A stretch of DNA of 64,000 nucleotides, from contig DEFL01000021.1 in the NCBI GenBank assembly GCA_002350845.1, forward strand, positions 20,440 to 84,439, given 5' to 3'. Below, in pieces: positions 17,173 through 25,094 of this stretch. The position numbers and the translations under genes were made by a program. The DNA is from Christensenella sp. UBA2853. Its GTDB lineage: Bacteria > Bacillota > Clostridia > Christensenellales > Aristaeellaceae. A model generated the notes under the pieces. That model worked only from the letters and a program-made list of their open reading frames with translations. It had not been told where the DNA came from and made no database searches. Every line of letters begins with the position of its first letter. Position 1 is the first letter of the stretch.

Positions 17173-19857
17173 TTATTTGATCATGGCCTGTGTGGCAGCC
17201 CAGCCTTCATCGATGGTGGTCTGATGGCTTGTGGCATACGGTCCGATGGCGGCGACCTGTGCGGAGGTGCGCGGGAAGTGAATGCACAGATGGCCTTCAA
17301 AATTGTTGGTCGTGATATGCTGGACGCCGTGAGAGTGGGAATGGGTGCTGGCCATATAGGTGGAACCGTTGGAGAGAATGACCCAGACAGCGCGCGGCTC
17401 CCAGGTCTCCTCGCCGAAGACGCGGAGCATTTTGGAGGTATCCAGCGCGGTCAGGGGTTCGCAGTCGGCATGTGCGCCGACGGAGAAGATGTGCACCTGC
17501 CAGGAAATGCCGGTCTTGTAATCATAGACGGTGGCGTACTGGAACTGCTTGACGATGGACTTCACCGTGGTGTACCAGTTCGCATAGATGACATTCCGGG
17601 CAGACGAGGTCTGGGCTGCGGAGTAGGGGACAGCCGTCGGGATGGGAGTCGCGGTGGGCTTGGGTGTGGTGCCGCTGGCATTGACTGCATTGTCCGAAGA
17701 CAGAATACTGAGCGTCTGCGCGCCGGCAATGCCGTCCGCCTTCAGGCGGTTGGCTCTCTGGAAAGCGAGCAGGGCCTGATAGGTCTTGTATCCGAACTCA
17801 CCGTCGGCCTTGCCCGTGAGATAGCCCAGGGCAATGAGCTGGGTCTGCATGCTCTTCACAGCATCGGAGGAGTCTCCGCGCTTGAGAAGAGAAGAGGACG
17901 GCGCTGTGGTTGCCTTGGGGGCCGGGGTTGCGGTGGCCTTGGGTTTGGGCTTGGCGGCAGAGGAGGAGAACAGCTTGGCCTGGGTGCGGCTGCCGGCCAC
18001 ACCGTCCTTGGACAGCTTGTTGGCGGCCTGGAACGCAGCGACAGCCTGAGCCGTGGCGGTTCCGTAAACGCCGTCTGCCTTGCCGAAGAGGTAACCGAGT
18101 TCAATCAGGCGGTTCTGCAGCGCGATGACCGCTTCCCCCGTGGAACCCTTCTTCAGGGTCGCGGCGGTCGGGACCGGCGTTGCGATGGCCTGGGCATAGG
18201 ATCGGGCAGAGGCACTGTAGAGCATGATCTGCGTGTCATAGCCTGCCACGCCGTCGACTTTCAGGCCGTTGTACTGCTGGAAGGTCTTGATGGCCGCGAC
18301 ATCGTCCGCCTTGCAGACGCCGTCGAGCGCGGCGCTGTAGTAGCCCAGCTCGGTCAGACGGGTCTGGAGATAGAGGACGGCCGGATCCTCAACACCCAGC
18401 GCGATGCGCACCACATTGTCTTCCGTGATCGGTTCCATGGTGGGGACGGGTGTGGGGGTGGGAACCGGTGTCGGCGTTGCGGGAACGGCCGTGGGTTCCT
18501 GATTCTTGGAAAGTGCGTTGTAGCTGAAGAGCACGGCATAGGTGGATTCCCCGGCAATGCCGTCCGCCTTGAGATTGTGCTTGGTCTGGAAGGCCTTCAG
18601 GGCAGCCACGGAGGTGGCGCCGAACTGACCGTCCACTTTTCCGGTCAGGTAGCCGAGATCCTTGAGCCGCTTCTGAACCAGCTTCGCATTGGCGCCGGAG
18701 GAACCCCTGCGCACGGTGCCGGAGGGAACCTCGAAGGTCGGTGCCGGTGTGGGAACCGGGGTCGGGGTCACCGCTGCATTGGCGTAGGCACTGTCAGAGA
18801 AGAGGAGGTTCTGGGTTTCCAGGTCGCAGACACCGCTGGCTGTCAGTCCGTTGTACTTCTGGAAGTTCTTTACGGCTTTGCTTGTGGCCGAGTCATAGAC
18901 CAGGGTAATGGTGCCGTTGTAATAGCCGAGTTCATGCAGCCTCAGCTGAATGGTTCCGACGAACTCGCCCTTCTTGCCGCTGGTGACCGAGACGCCGGAA
19001 ACCGGGGCAAGCGTTTTGACGGAAGTCTTCTTTCCGCTGGAGTTGAGGGGCTTTCCGGAATACAGGAAGGCCTGGAGGTTGGCGTCAACCACGCCGGTCT
19101 CAGGATACTTGTTCTTCTTCTGGAAGGCGAGGACAGCCTGGGTGGTGGCGGCGTCAAAGGTGGAGGTGACTTTGCCCGAATAGAATCCGAGCTCGTCGAG
19201 CGCCTCCTGAAGGGCACGCACGGCAGAGCCGGAGCTTCCTGCCTGAAGAACCGGATAATTGGAGGCGTTTTCCTGTGCGGAAAGGGTCGGCACGGCGGTC
19301 GGAACCGCAGTGGGCTTCGGGGTGGGTTTCACCGTGTTGATTTCCAGGTAGTCCTTCTTCACATACCCGGAGCGCGTTCCATAGTTGACCGCGGCCCAGG
19401 AGCCGGTGATCTTGGTTACGGTGACGGTGGCACCCTTCGGGATCTTCTTGAGAATGCTGGAATACAGAGAGGCCCGGGCGCGCAGGTTGACCTTGTCGGT
19501 GGTCACGGTCTCATAGGGATAGCCCGTGGCGGTCGGAATCTCGGTTGGCGCAGGGGTCACCATGCTCTCTGCATCCGTGGACAGGTAGGTCTTGAGAATG
19601 TAACCGGTCCGGGATTTGTAGGTCACTTTGAAGTAGTTTCCGCTCTCCCCTGTCACGGTGACCGTATCACCCTTGGCGACACGTTCCAGAATGATCGCAT
19701 GGGCAGAGGCCGACCTGCGCATATTGACTGTGTCAGTCGCCACAGTGTCAAACGGGAAGGTCAGCTTCGCCGCCTGGGCAAATGTGCAGACGGAAAAGGC
19801 GATCACCAGGGCGCAGAATGCACTCAGCAGCCTTTGGAAAGTGCGTCCCATAAACAA
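17173..19857 (-). CDS. Secreted cell-wall protein with two SH3 and six peptidoglycan-binding domains
   Basis: An 894-aa exported protein. After a Sec signal (ending near Ala-Gln-Ala-Ala) come two bacterial SH3 domains (each Val-Asn-x-Arg then Gly-Tyr-x-x-x-x-Tyr-Leu). Then come six PG_binding_1 domains, each with Leu-Gln/Lys-x-Arg-Leu-x-x-Leu-Gly-Tyr/Phe, Ala-x-x-x-Phe-Gln and Gly-x-x-x-x-x-Thr, separated by Thr-Pro-Val-Pro linkers. The last ~140 residues form a different domain with Trp-Gln-Val-His, Ser-His-Ser-His-Gly-Val-Gln-His and Asn-Phe-Glu-Gly-His-Leu-Cys-Ile-His-Phe. That domain recurs in clostridial wall proteins and has no function I can name. No known hydrolase motif is present. 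The protein probably binds cell wall. The gene has its own promoter (19910-19938) and a GC hairpin just after the stop. Confidence 0.88.
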   Translation of the reverse strand: MFMGRTFQRLLSAFCALVIAFSVCTFAQAAKLTFPFDTVATDTVNMRRSASAHAIILERVAKGDTVTVTGESGNYFKVTYKSRTGYILKTYLSTDAESMVTPAPTEIPTATGYPYETVTTDKVNLRARASLYSSILKKIPKGATVTVTKITGSWAAVNYGTRSGYVKKDYLEINTVKPTPKPTAVPTAVPTLSAQENASNYPVLQAGSSGSAVRALQEALDELGFYSGKVTSTFDAATTQAVLAFQKKNKYPETGVVDANLQAFLYSGKPLNSSGKKTSVKTLAPVSGVSVTSGKKGEFVGTIQLRLHELGYYNGTITLVYDSATSKAVKNFQKYNGLTASGVCDLETQNLLFSDSAYANAAVTPTPVPTPAPTFEVPSGTVRRGSSGANAKLVQKRLKDLGYLTGKVDGQFGATSVAALKAFQTKHNLKADGIAGESTYAVLFSYNALSKNQEPTAVPATPTPVPTPTPVPTMEPITEDNVVRIALGVEDPAVLYLQTRLTELGYYSAALDGVCKADDVAAIKTFQQYNGLKVDGVAGYDTQIMLYSASARSYAQAIATPVPTAATLKKGSTGEAVIALQNRLIELGYLFGKADGVYGTATAQAVAAFQAANKLSKDGVAGSRTQAKLFSSSAAKPKPKATATPAPKATTAPSSSLLKRGDSSDAVKSMQTQLIALGYLTGKADGEFGYKTYQALLAFQRANRLKADGIAGAQTLSILSSDNAVNASGTTPKPTATPIPTAVPYSAAQTSSARNVIYANWYTTVKSIVKQFQYATVYDYKTGISWQVHIFSVGAHADCEPLTALDTSKMLRVFGEETWEPRAVWVILSNGSTYMASTHSHSHGVQHITTNNFEGHLCIHFPRTSAQVAAIGPYATSHQTTIDEGWAATQAMIK

Positions 19858-19909
19858 GCCTCCTGTAAAGAACGGGGAAAATCCCCGGAGTTCATAAAGT
19901 TACAGAGTG

Positions 19910-19938
19910 ATTGTAAGACAAGTATTGCAAAAAGTCAA
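19910..19938 (-). promoter_or_regulatory. Promoter of the peptidoglycan-binding gene
   Basis: On the minus strand TTGACT, 17 nt and TACAAT lie about 55 bp before the start at 19857. A dyad ATGTCA-n5-TGACAT (19945-19961) just upstream could be an operator. Confidence 0.65.
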
Positions 19939-20028
19939 GAAAATATGTCACAGTTTGACATAAATTCAGACACAAATGTCACAAACATCCAAATCTTGAG
20001 GAAATACAGAAGGGGAGCACACAAGTTC

Positions 20029-20057
20029 TTGCACTGCCTTTTTTCATGCGTTATCAT
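20029..20057 (+). promoter_or_regulatory. Promoter of the second MATE gene
   Basis: TTGCAC, 17 nt and TATCAT lie about 28 bp before the GTG start at 20086. Confidence 0.6.
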
Positions 20058-20085
20058 ACCGTTGCATTTGAGGAGGGAGAACACG

Positions 20086-21504
20086 GTGAAAGAGAGATTT
20101 CCCTGGCGGGAATTCCTTGGAAAAACGGCAGCGATCGCCCTGCCGGTTGCCCTGCAGAATCTGCTGATGACAACGGGCAGCATGATTGACACCATGATGA
20201 TTGCAGGGCTCGGCGCGATGAGTGTCGGTGCCGTGGGTCTGTGCGCCCAGTTTTCATCGCTGATGTTTTCAGGCTACTGGGGATTTGTCGGCGGCGGCAT
20301 GCTGTTTTTCGGGCAGTACTGGGGAGCCAAAGACGAGGAAGGCATCCACCGGTCCTACGGCATGACGCTCGTGTGCATGATGACCGTGGCCATTGTGTTC
20401 TGCCTGATGGGCACCCTGTTCCCCGGGGTCGTGCTGGCCATGTACACGGACAAGGCTGCCATCTCGGAAATCGGGATCCGGTATCTCCGCATCGCGGCAC
20501 TTTCCTATCCGCTCAGTGTGCTGGGCATGGCGGCGGCCGCGCTGCTGAGGAGCACGGAGCGCGTGCGCATCCCGCTCTACGGCGGCATGGCGCAGGTGGT
20601 GGTCAATTGTTTTCTCAATTACTGCCTGATCGGCGGACGCCTCGGATTTCCCAGGATGGGCGTGGAAGGCGCAGCCCTGGCGACGGTCTGCTCGGCTGTG
20701 GTGAATGTTCTGCTGATTTTTGTCCTGGCCCGCGCGACCGGTTACACCTATCTGACGGCGGTGCGGCGGCACTTCCGGTGGACGAAAACGTTTGCAGCTT
20801 CCTACTTCCGCAAGTGCGGTCCGATCCTGGCCAATGAGGTCCTGATCGGGGTGGGCAACATGGTGATCAACATGGTGCTCGGGCGGCAGAGCGAGAATGC
20901 GATCGCGGCGACCGCCGTCTTCCGCACGCTCGAAGGCCTGATTATCGGGTTCTTTGCCGGTTTTTCCAACGCAGCCTCGGTGCTTGTGGGCAAGGAAGTC
21001 GGCGCCGGGCGTCTTGAGACGGCGTATGAACGGGCACGGCGTCTTGTGTATCTGTGTATGGGCACGATCGGCGTGATTGCCCTGTGCCTGGTGCTTGTGC
21101 ACCGGCCGGTTCTTCAGGCGATGGGGCTTGCAGGAGAGAGCCTGGAGATCTGCAGGGGCATGCTCATGATCTATGCCGCGGCATCGGTCATCCGCATGGG
21201 CAACTGGACACAGAACGACACCTACCGCTCGGCCGGGGATGCCGTGTACGGGACTGTGCTGGAAATTGTGTTCATGTATATCATGGTCCTCCCGCTGGTG
21301 ACCTGGACGGGACTCGGGCTGCATGCGCCGTTCCTTGCGATCTTTGCCTGCTGCTTTGCGGATGAACCGGTAAGGTTTATCCTCATGCAGATTCATCTCT
21401 ACCGCGGCACCTGGATCAAGCCCGTCACGGCCGAGGGGCAGGCGGCGCTTGCGGATTTCAGGCGCTCGCACAGGCTTCAGGCAGGAAAAAAGGCAGACAA
21501 GTAG
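20086..21504 (+). CDS. MATE family efflux transporter (second copy)
   Basis: A 472-aa multidrug/organic-cation exporter of the MATE family with about twelve membrane segments. It is only distantly similar to the MATE protein encoded at 7330-8814. It opens with Ala-Leu-Pro-Val-Ala-Leu-Gln-Asn-Leu-Leu and carries the family's Leu-Arg-Ser-Thr-Glu and Gly-Val-Glu-Gly-Ala-Ala-Leu-Ala-Thr. The start is GTG 20086, with GGAGGGAG 6-7 nt upstream and a promoter in place; the frame stays open far upstream only by chance, antisense to the peptidoglycan-binding gene. The divergent neighbour shares the 228-bp intergenic region. The substrate is unknown. Confidence 0.9.
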   Translation: MKERFPWREFLGKTAAIALPVALQNLLMTTGSMIDTMMIAGLGAMSVGAVGLCAQFSSLMFSGYWGFVGGGMLFFGQYWGAKDEEGIHRSYGMTLVCMMTVAIVFCLMGTLFPGVVLAMYTDKAAISEIGIRYLRIAALSYPLSVLGMAAAALLRSTERVRIPLYGGMAQVVVNCFLNYCLIGGRLGFPRMGVEGAALATVCSAVVNVLLIFVLARATGYTYLTAVRRHFRWTKTFAASYFRKCGPILANEVLIGVGNMVINMVLGRQSENAIAATAVFRTLEGLIIGFFAGFSNAASVLVGKEVGAGRLETAYERARRLVYLCMGTIGVIALCLVLVHRPVLQAMGLAGESLEICRGMLMIYAAASVIRMGNWTQNDTYRSAGDAVYGTVLEIVFMYIMVLPLVTWTGLGLHAPFLAIFACCFADEPVRFILMQIHLYRGTWIKPVTAEGQAALADFRRSHRLQAGKKADK

Positions 21505-21563
21505 AAATTAAAATAAGTTAATAGTATGATATATCAAACTACCGAAAGGCAGGAGCAGGATAG

Positions 21564-22508
21564 ATGAAGATTGCCATACTGGAAAGCCTTGGCGTCTCCA
21601 AAGCCAGGCTGGAGGAAGAAATGCAGGATCTGCGCAGTCAGGGACACACCTTTGTCTGCTATGACCGGACCACAGACACGGACGCGCTCAAAGCGGAGTG
21701 CGCCGATGCCGATGCAGTGATTCTCGCCAATATGCCTTTTCCCGCGGATGTGATTCGCGAGAGTCCGAATCTGAAATATATCGATGTCGCCTTTACGGGC
21801 GTGGACCATGTGGGCCTGGATGCGGCGAGGGAGAGACAGATCCCGGTGTCCAATGCCAGCGGTTACTCCACCCGCGCGGTTTCCGAACTAGCGGTGGGCA
21901 TGATGCTCTCCCTTCTCAGAAACCTGCCTGCCCAGGAAGCGGCTGCCCGGCGCGGCGGCACCAAGGCCGGCATCGGCGCAAGGGAGCTGGCCGGAAAGAC
22001 GGTGGGCATTGTGGGCACAGGAAAAATCGGCCTGCATACGGCCGGCATTCTGACCGCATTCGGCTGCCGGGTCCTGGGGACGAGCGCGCGCTGCACGTCC
22101 GGGGAGAGAAACGGCATTCCGCATATGCCGCTTGCTGAACTGCTTGCCCAGTCGGATATTGTGGTGCTCCACTGCCCGCTCAACGCCTCAACACGCGGGC
22201 TGATCGGGGAGGCGGAGCTTCGGTCCATGAAGAAGGACGCGATCCTGATCAATGTGGCCCGCGGACCGGTGGTTGTGACGGAAGACCTGGCCCGGGCACT
22301 GAAAGAAGGATGGATTGCCGGGGCCGGCATCGATGTGTTTGACCGGGAGCCGCCGCTGGATCTCTCTGAGCCGCTCCTTGCTGCGCCGAATACGATCGTG
22401 ACGCCGCATACGGCCTTTGCCACGGAGGAATCCATGGACGAGCGCCTGCGCATCGTCTTTGACAATCTCAGGGCCTACCTGGCCGGAAAGCCTGTGAATC
22501 TGGTATGA
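21564..22508 (+). CDS. D-isomer-specific 2-hydroxyacid dehydrogenase
   Basis: A 314-aa cytosolic NAD-dependent dehydrogenase that reduces a 2-keto acid to the D-hydroxy acid. The Rossmann motif is Gly-Ile-Val-Gly-Thr-Gly-Lys-Ile-Gly. The catalytic Arg is in Asn-Val-Ala-Arg-Gly, the Glu in Asp-Val-Phe-Asp-Arg-Glu-Pro-Pro and the His in Thr-Pro-His-Thr-Ala. Length is normal. Candidates include glycerate, phosphoglycerate-like or lactate-type substrates; sequence alone does not decide. The stop overlaps the start of rlmH (ATGA), so the two are translated together. It probably opens the operon reaching to cvpA at 27578. AGGAGC precedes the start, and a TATGAT -10-like box is at 21525. Confidence 0.88.
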   Translation: MKIAILESLGVSKARLEEEMQDLRSQGHTFVCYDRTTDTDALKAECADADAVILANMPFPADVIRESPNLKYIDVAFTGVDHVGLDAARERQIPVSNASGYSTRAVSELAVGMMLSLLRNLPAQEAAARRGGTKAGIGARELAGKTVGIVGTGKIGLHTAGILTAFGCRVLGTSARCTSGERNGIPHMPLAELLAQSDIVVLHCPLNASTRGLIGEAELRSMKKDAILINVARGPVVVTEDLARALKEGWIAGAGIDVFDREPPLDLSEPLLAAPNTIVTPHTAFATEESMDERLRIVFDNLRAYLAGKPVNLV

Positions 22509-22984
22509 GCATGACCATACTCTGCGTGGGGCGGATGAAGGAAAAGCCGTACCGGCAGATGGCGGATGAGTACCGCAAGCGGCTTTCCCGATACGGAAAG
22601 TTTGAAGAGATCGAGGTCCCGGACCTTGCGGAGCCCGCGCATTCCTCCGATGCACTGGAGAACGCGGTGAAAAAGCGGGAGGGCGAGCAGCTGCTTGCCC
22701 GGATCCGGCCGTCGGATTACGTCATTGCCCTTACCATTGAGGGAACCATGCGGGATTCCGAGGAACTGAGCCGGCATCTGACACAGCTCACCGTGCAGGG
22801 GCGCTCCTCGATTGTCTTTGTGATCGGCGGCTCGCTGGGTCTCTCGGAGGAGGTTGTCCAGCGGGCGGATGAGCAGCTCAGCATGAGCAGAATGACCTTT
22901 CCGCACCAGCTGGCGCGGGTCATGCTCTATGAGCAGGTCTACCGGGCGATGAAAATCGCGTCCGGAGAGAGGTACCACAAGTAA
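22505..22984 (+). CDS. rlmH: 23S rRNA (pseudouridine1915-N3)-methyltransferase RlmH
   Basis: A 159-aa SPOUT-class methyltransferase that uses SAM to methylate pseudouridine 1915 in helix 69 of 23S rRNA. The trefoil-knot SAM site is recognised by Phe-Val-Ile-Gly-Gly-Ser-Leu-Gly-Leu, followed by Ser-Met-Ser-x-Met-Thr-Phe-Pro-His-Gln-Leu-Ala-Arg and the C-terminal Tyr-Arg-Ala-x-Lys-Ile-x-x-Gly-Glu-x-Tyr-His-Lys. Length is as expected. The start ATG 22505 overlaps the preceding stop by 4 nt; ATG 22511 is a possible alternative giving the more usual N-terminus. Confidence 0.96.
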   Translation: MSMTILCVGRMKEKPYRQMADEYRKRLSRYGKFEEIEVPDLAEPAHSSDALENAVKKREGEQLLARIRPSDYVIALTIEGTMRDSEELSRHLTQLTVQGRSSIVFVIGGSLGLSEEVVQRADEQLSMSRMTFPHQLARVMLYEQVYRAMKIASGERYHK

Positions 22985-22990
22985 GAAGGG

Positions 22991-23599
22991 ATGGATTTTC
23001 CGGTGAAACAGATGATGCGTCGCCTGACAGCACTGCTGTTTGTCCTGATGGTTCTTTTTTCGCCTGTCCTCGAGCGGGTGGCAGCAGCTGCAGGCCGGAC
23101 AGAACAGAGCGCCTGGACCGAGATAGCCAAGAGCAAGAAAAAGAAAAAGAACACCGCGACACCCCGGGCCACCAAAACACCAAAGCCCACGGCGACACCG
23201 GCCCCTGCCATGACAGAGGAACCGGAGGCAACACCGGCCGGTCCGATCATTGAGCCCCAGGCGATTGCGGACTACCTGTTTGTGTACGGCCGTCTGCCGG
23301 ACAATTTCCTGACCAAGAAGGAAGCACAGGCGCTGGGCTGGGATTCCTACCGGAACTACGTCAGCGATGTCGCGCCGGGCATGTCCATCGGCGGAGACCG
23401 CTTCGGCAATTATGAAGGCCTTCTGCCGAAGAAGAGCGGCCGGCAGTACTATGAGTGCGACTGCTACTATACCGAAGGCAAGCGCAACGCCTACCGGATC
23501 ATCTTCTCCAATGACGGCCTGGTCTTCTATACCGAGGACCATTACAGGACCTTTACCGAGATGCATCCCAGCGTTCCCGGCACCACCCGCGCGCCATGA
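22991..23599 (+). CDS. Secreted barnase-like ribonuclease
   Basis: A 202-aa exported ribonuclease of the barnase (N1/T1) family, expected to cleave single-stranded RNA after guanine outside the cell. The N-terminal signal is followed by a lysine run and a Thr-Pro-rich linker. The catalytic domain fills residues ~85-200: Leu-Pro-Asp-Asn-Phe-x-Thr-Lys, Ala-Gly/Leu-Gly-Trp, Gly-Met-Ser-Ile-Gly-Gly-Asp-Arg-Phe, then E155 (barnase E73), R169 (R87) and H184 (H102). All catalytic residues are intact. ATG 22991 touches a GAAGGG sequence, so GTG 23003 is a possible alternative start. The stop overlaps the ATG of nfo. No barstar-type inhibitor gene lies in the window. Confidence 0.9.
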   Translation: MDFPVKQMMRRLTALLFVLMVLFSPVLERVAAAAGRTEQSAWTEIAKSKKKKKNTATPRATKTPKPTATPAPAMTEEPEATPAGPIIEPQAIADYLFVYGRLPDNFLTKKEAQALGWDSYRNYVSDVAPGMSIGGDRFGNYEGLLPKKSGRQYYECDCYYTEGKRNAYRIIFSNDGLVFYTEDHYRTFTEMHPSVPGTTRAP

Positions 23600-24456
23600 C
23601 GGAACTGAGGATCGGGTGCCATCTGTCCGCCGGAAAGGGATTCCGGCATATGGCGGAGGAAGCGAAAAGCATCGGGGCCAATACATTTCAGTTCTTTACC
23701 CGCAACCCGCGGGGCGGAAAGAGCCGCGCGTGGGAGAAGGAGGATCTGGAAGCGTACCGCGTCCTGGCCCGGGAAAACGGCATGGAAGAGATCATTGCCC
23801 ATGCGCCGTATACCCTCAATCCATCCTCTTCAACGCCCGGCACGCGGGAGTTTGCGCTGCAGGTGATGGCCGAGGATCTGGAAAAACTGGAGGATGTCCC
23901 GGGTGCCCTGTACAACTTTCACCCGGGGAGTCATACCGGACAGGGGACCGCGCAGGGCGTGGCCCGAACGGCGGAAGCGCTCAATGCAGTGCTCACCGCG
24001 GACGGCACGGTCACAGTGCTTCTGGAAACCATGTCGGGCAAGGGCAGCGAAATCGGGGGAAGCTTCCGGGAAATTGCGGAGATCCTCTCCCGTGTGCACC
24101 ATGCAGAGCGGATGGGCGTGTGCCTGGACACCTGTCATGTCTGGGATGCCGGGTATGATATCCGGTCTGACCTGGACGGGGTGCTGGAGGCGTTTGACTG
24201 GGAAATCGGTCTGGACAGGCTCCGCGCGGTGCATCTGAATGATTCGAAAAACATCTGCGGGTCCCGAAAGGACCGGCATGAGAAACTGGGCAGAGGCATG
24301 ATCGGGTTTGACGCGCTGCTGGCAGTGACCCGGCACCCCGGTCTCTGTCATCTGCCCTTTGTTCTGGAGACACCCAACGAGCTGGAAGGATACGCGCTGG
24401 AAATTCGTTGTATCAGGGAGGGACGCATGGATGCAGGCTGTGGTCTGGGATTATGA
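23596..24456 (+). CDS. nfo: Deoxyribonuclease IV (endonuclease IV)
   Basis: A 286-aa AP endonuclease that cuts 5' of abasic sites in base-excision repair. All nine zinc ligands of the family are visible in order: His in His-Ala-Pro-Tyr, His in Phe-His-Pro-Gly, Glu in Leu-Glu-Thr, Asp and His in Asp-Thr-Cys-His, His in Val-His-Leu-Asn-Asp, Asp and His in Lys-Asp-Arg-His-Glu, and Glu in Val-Leu-Glu-Thr-Pro. Length is normal. The ATG overlaps the barnase stop by 4 nt, and the 3' end overlaps the HAD gene by 26 nt. Confidence 0.95.
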   Translation: MTELRIGCHLSAGKGFRHMAEEAKSIGANTFQFFTRNPRGGKSRAWEKEDLEAYRVLARENGMEEIIAHAPYTLNPSSSTPGTREFALQVMAEDLEKLEDVPGALYNFHPGSHTGQGTAQGVARTAEALNAVLTADGTVTVLLETMSGKGSEIGGSFREIAEILSRVHHAERMGVCLDTCHVWDAGYDIRSDLDGVLEAFDWEIGLDRLRAVHLNDSKNICGSRKDRHEKLGRGMIGFDALLAVTRHPGLCHLPFVLETPNELEGYALEIRCIREGRMDAGCGLGL

Positions 24457-25063
24457 CGGAACACTGATGGATACCTATCCGATGATGACCGACTGCCTGT
24501 ATGACGCGCTCCGTGTACGCGGATTTGAGGCGGAAAAGGGCTGGCTGCTGGACAGCATGAAGGAGACGCTTTCCTATGCCGTCGAGGCGTGCGCAAAGCG
24601 GTTCGGCACTGATCCGGCGCTCCTGCTGCGGGATTTCCGGGCCTTTGAGAGGCTGCATTTTTCCCGGGCGCTTCCGCTGCCGGGGATTCCGGAAGCCATG
24701 GCCCGGCTGCATGCCATGGGTGTCCGGCAGATGCTCCTGACGCACAGGGACCAAACGGCGCTGGAAGGGCTGAAGGCGCATCACCTGGATGTGTTCCTTC
24801 AGGATGCGGTGACCGCGGAGATGGGATTCCCGAGGAAACCGGACCCGTCCGGCCTCCGGTATCTCCTGGACAGAGCGGGGATTTCGCCGGAGGAGACCGT
24901 CATGGTCGGTGACCGCCCGCTGGATGTTCAGGCCGGACGCGCGGCAGGCACGAAGACCTGCCTTCTGGATCCGGAAAAGCGCTTCCCGTCCGAACCGTGC
25001 AGCATCCGCCTGATCCGGGCGGAAGACCTGCCGGAATGGATCGGGAGACAGACAGAAAAGTAA
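24431..25063 (+). CDS. HAD family hydrolase (PgpH/Gph-like phosphatase)
   Basis: A 210-aa cytosolic HAD-superfamily phosphatase. Motif I reads Asp-Tyr-Asp-Gly-Thr-Leu near the N-terminus. Motif II is the threonine in Leu-Leu-Thr-His. Motif III is the lysine in Arg-Lys-Pro-Asp, and motif IV is Val-Gly-Asp-Arg-Pro-Leu-Asp. A helical cap follows motif I (subclass I), as in phosphoglycolate phosphatase relatives. The substrate is not decided. The chosen ATG has GAGGGA 6 nt upstream. The start lies inside the nfo reading frame, consistent with coupling. Confidence 0.9.
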   Translation: MQAVVWDYDGTLMDTYPMMTDCLYDALRVRGFEAEKGWLLDSMKETLSYAVEACAKRFGTDPALLLRDFRAFERLHFSRALPLPGIPEAMARLHAMGVRQMLLTHRDQTALEGLKAHHLDVFLQDAVTAEMGFPRKPDPSGLRYLLDRAGISPEETVMVGDRPLDVQAGRAAGTKTCLLDPEKRFPSEPCSIRLIRAEDLPEWIGRQTEK

Positions 25064-25094
25064 GACACGACACACACGCAATGAGGGATAGAGC

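Noticed and set aside
17140..20085. A 980-residue N-terminal extension of the second MATE protein
   Set aside because: The frame is open only because it is antisense to the repeat-rich peptidoglycan-binding gene. The promoter at 20029 and ribosome-binding site before GTG 20086 mark the true start.
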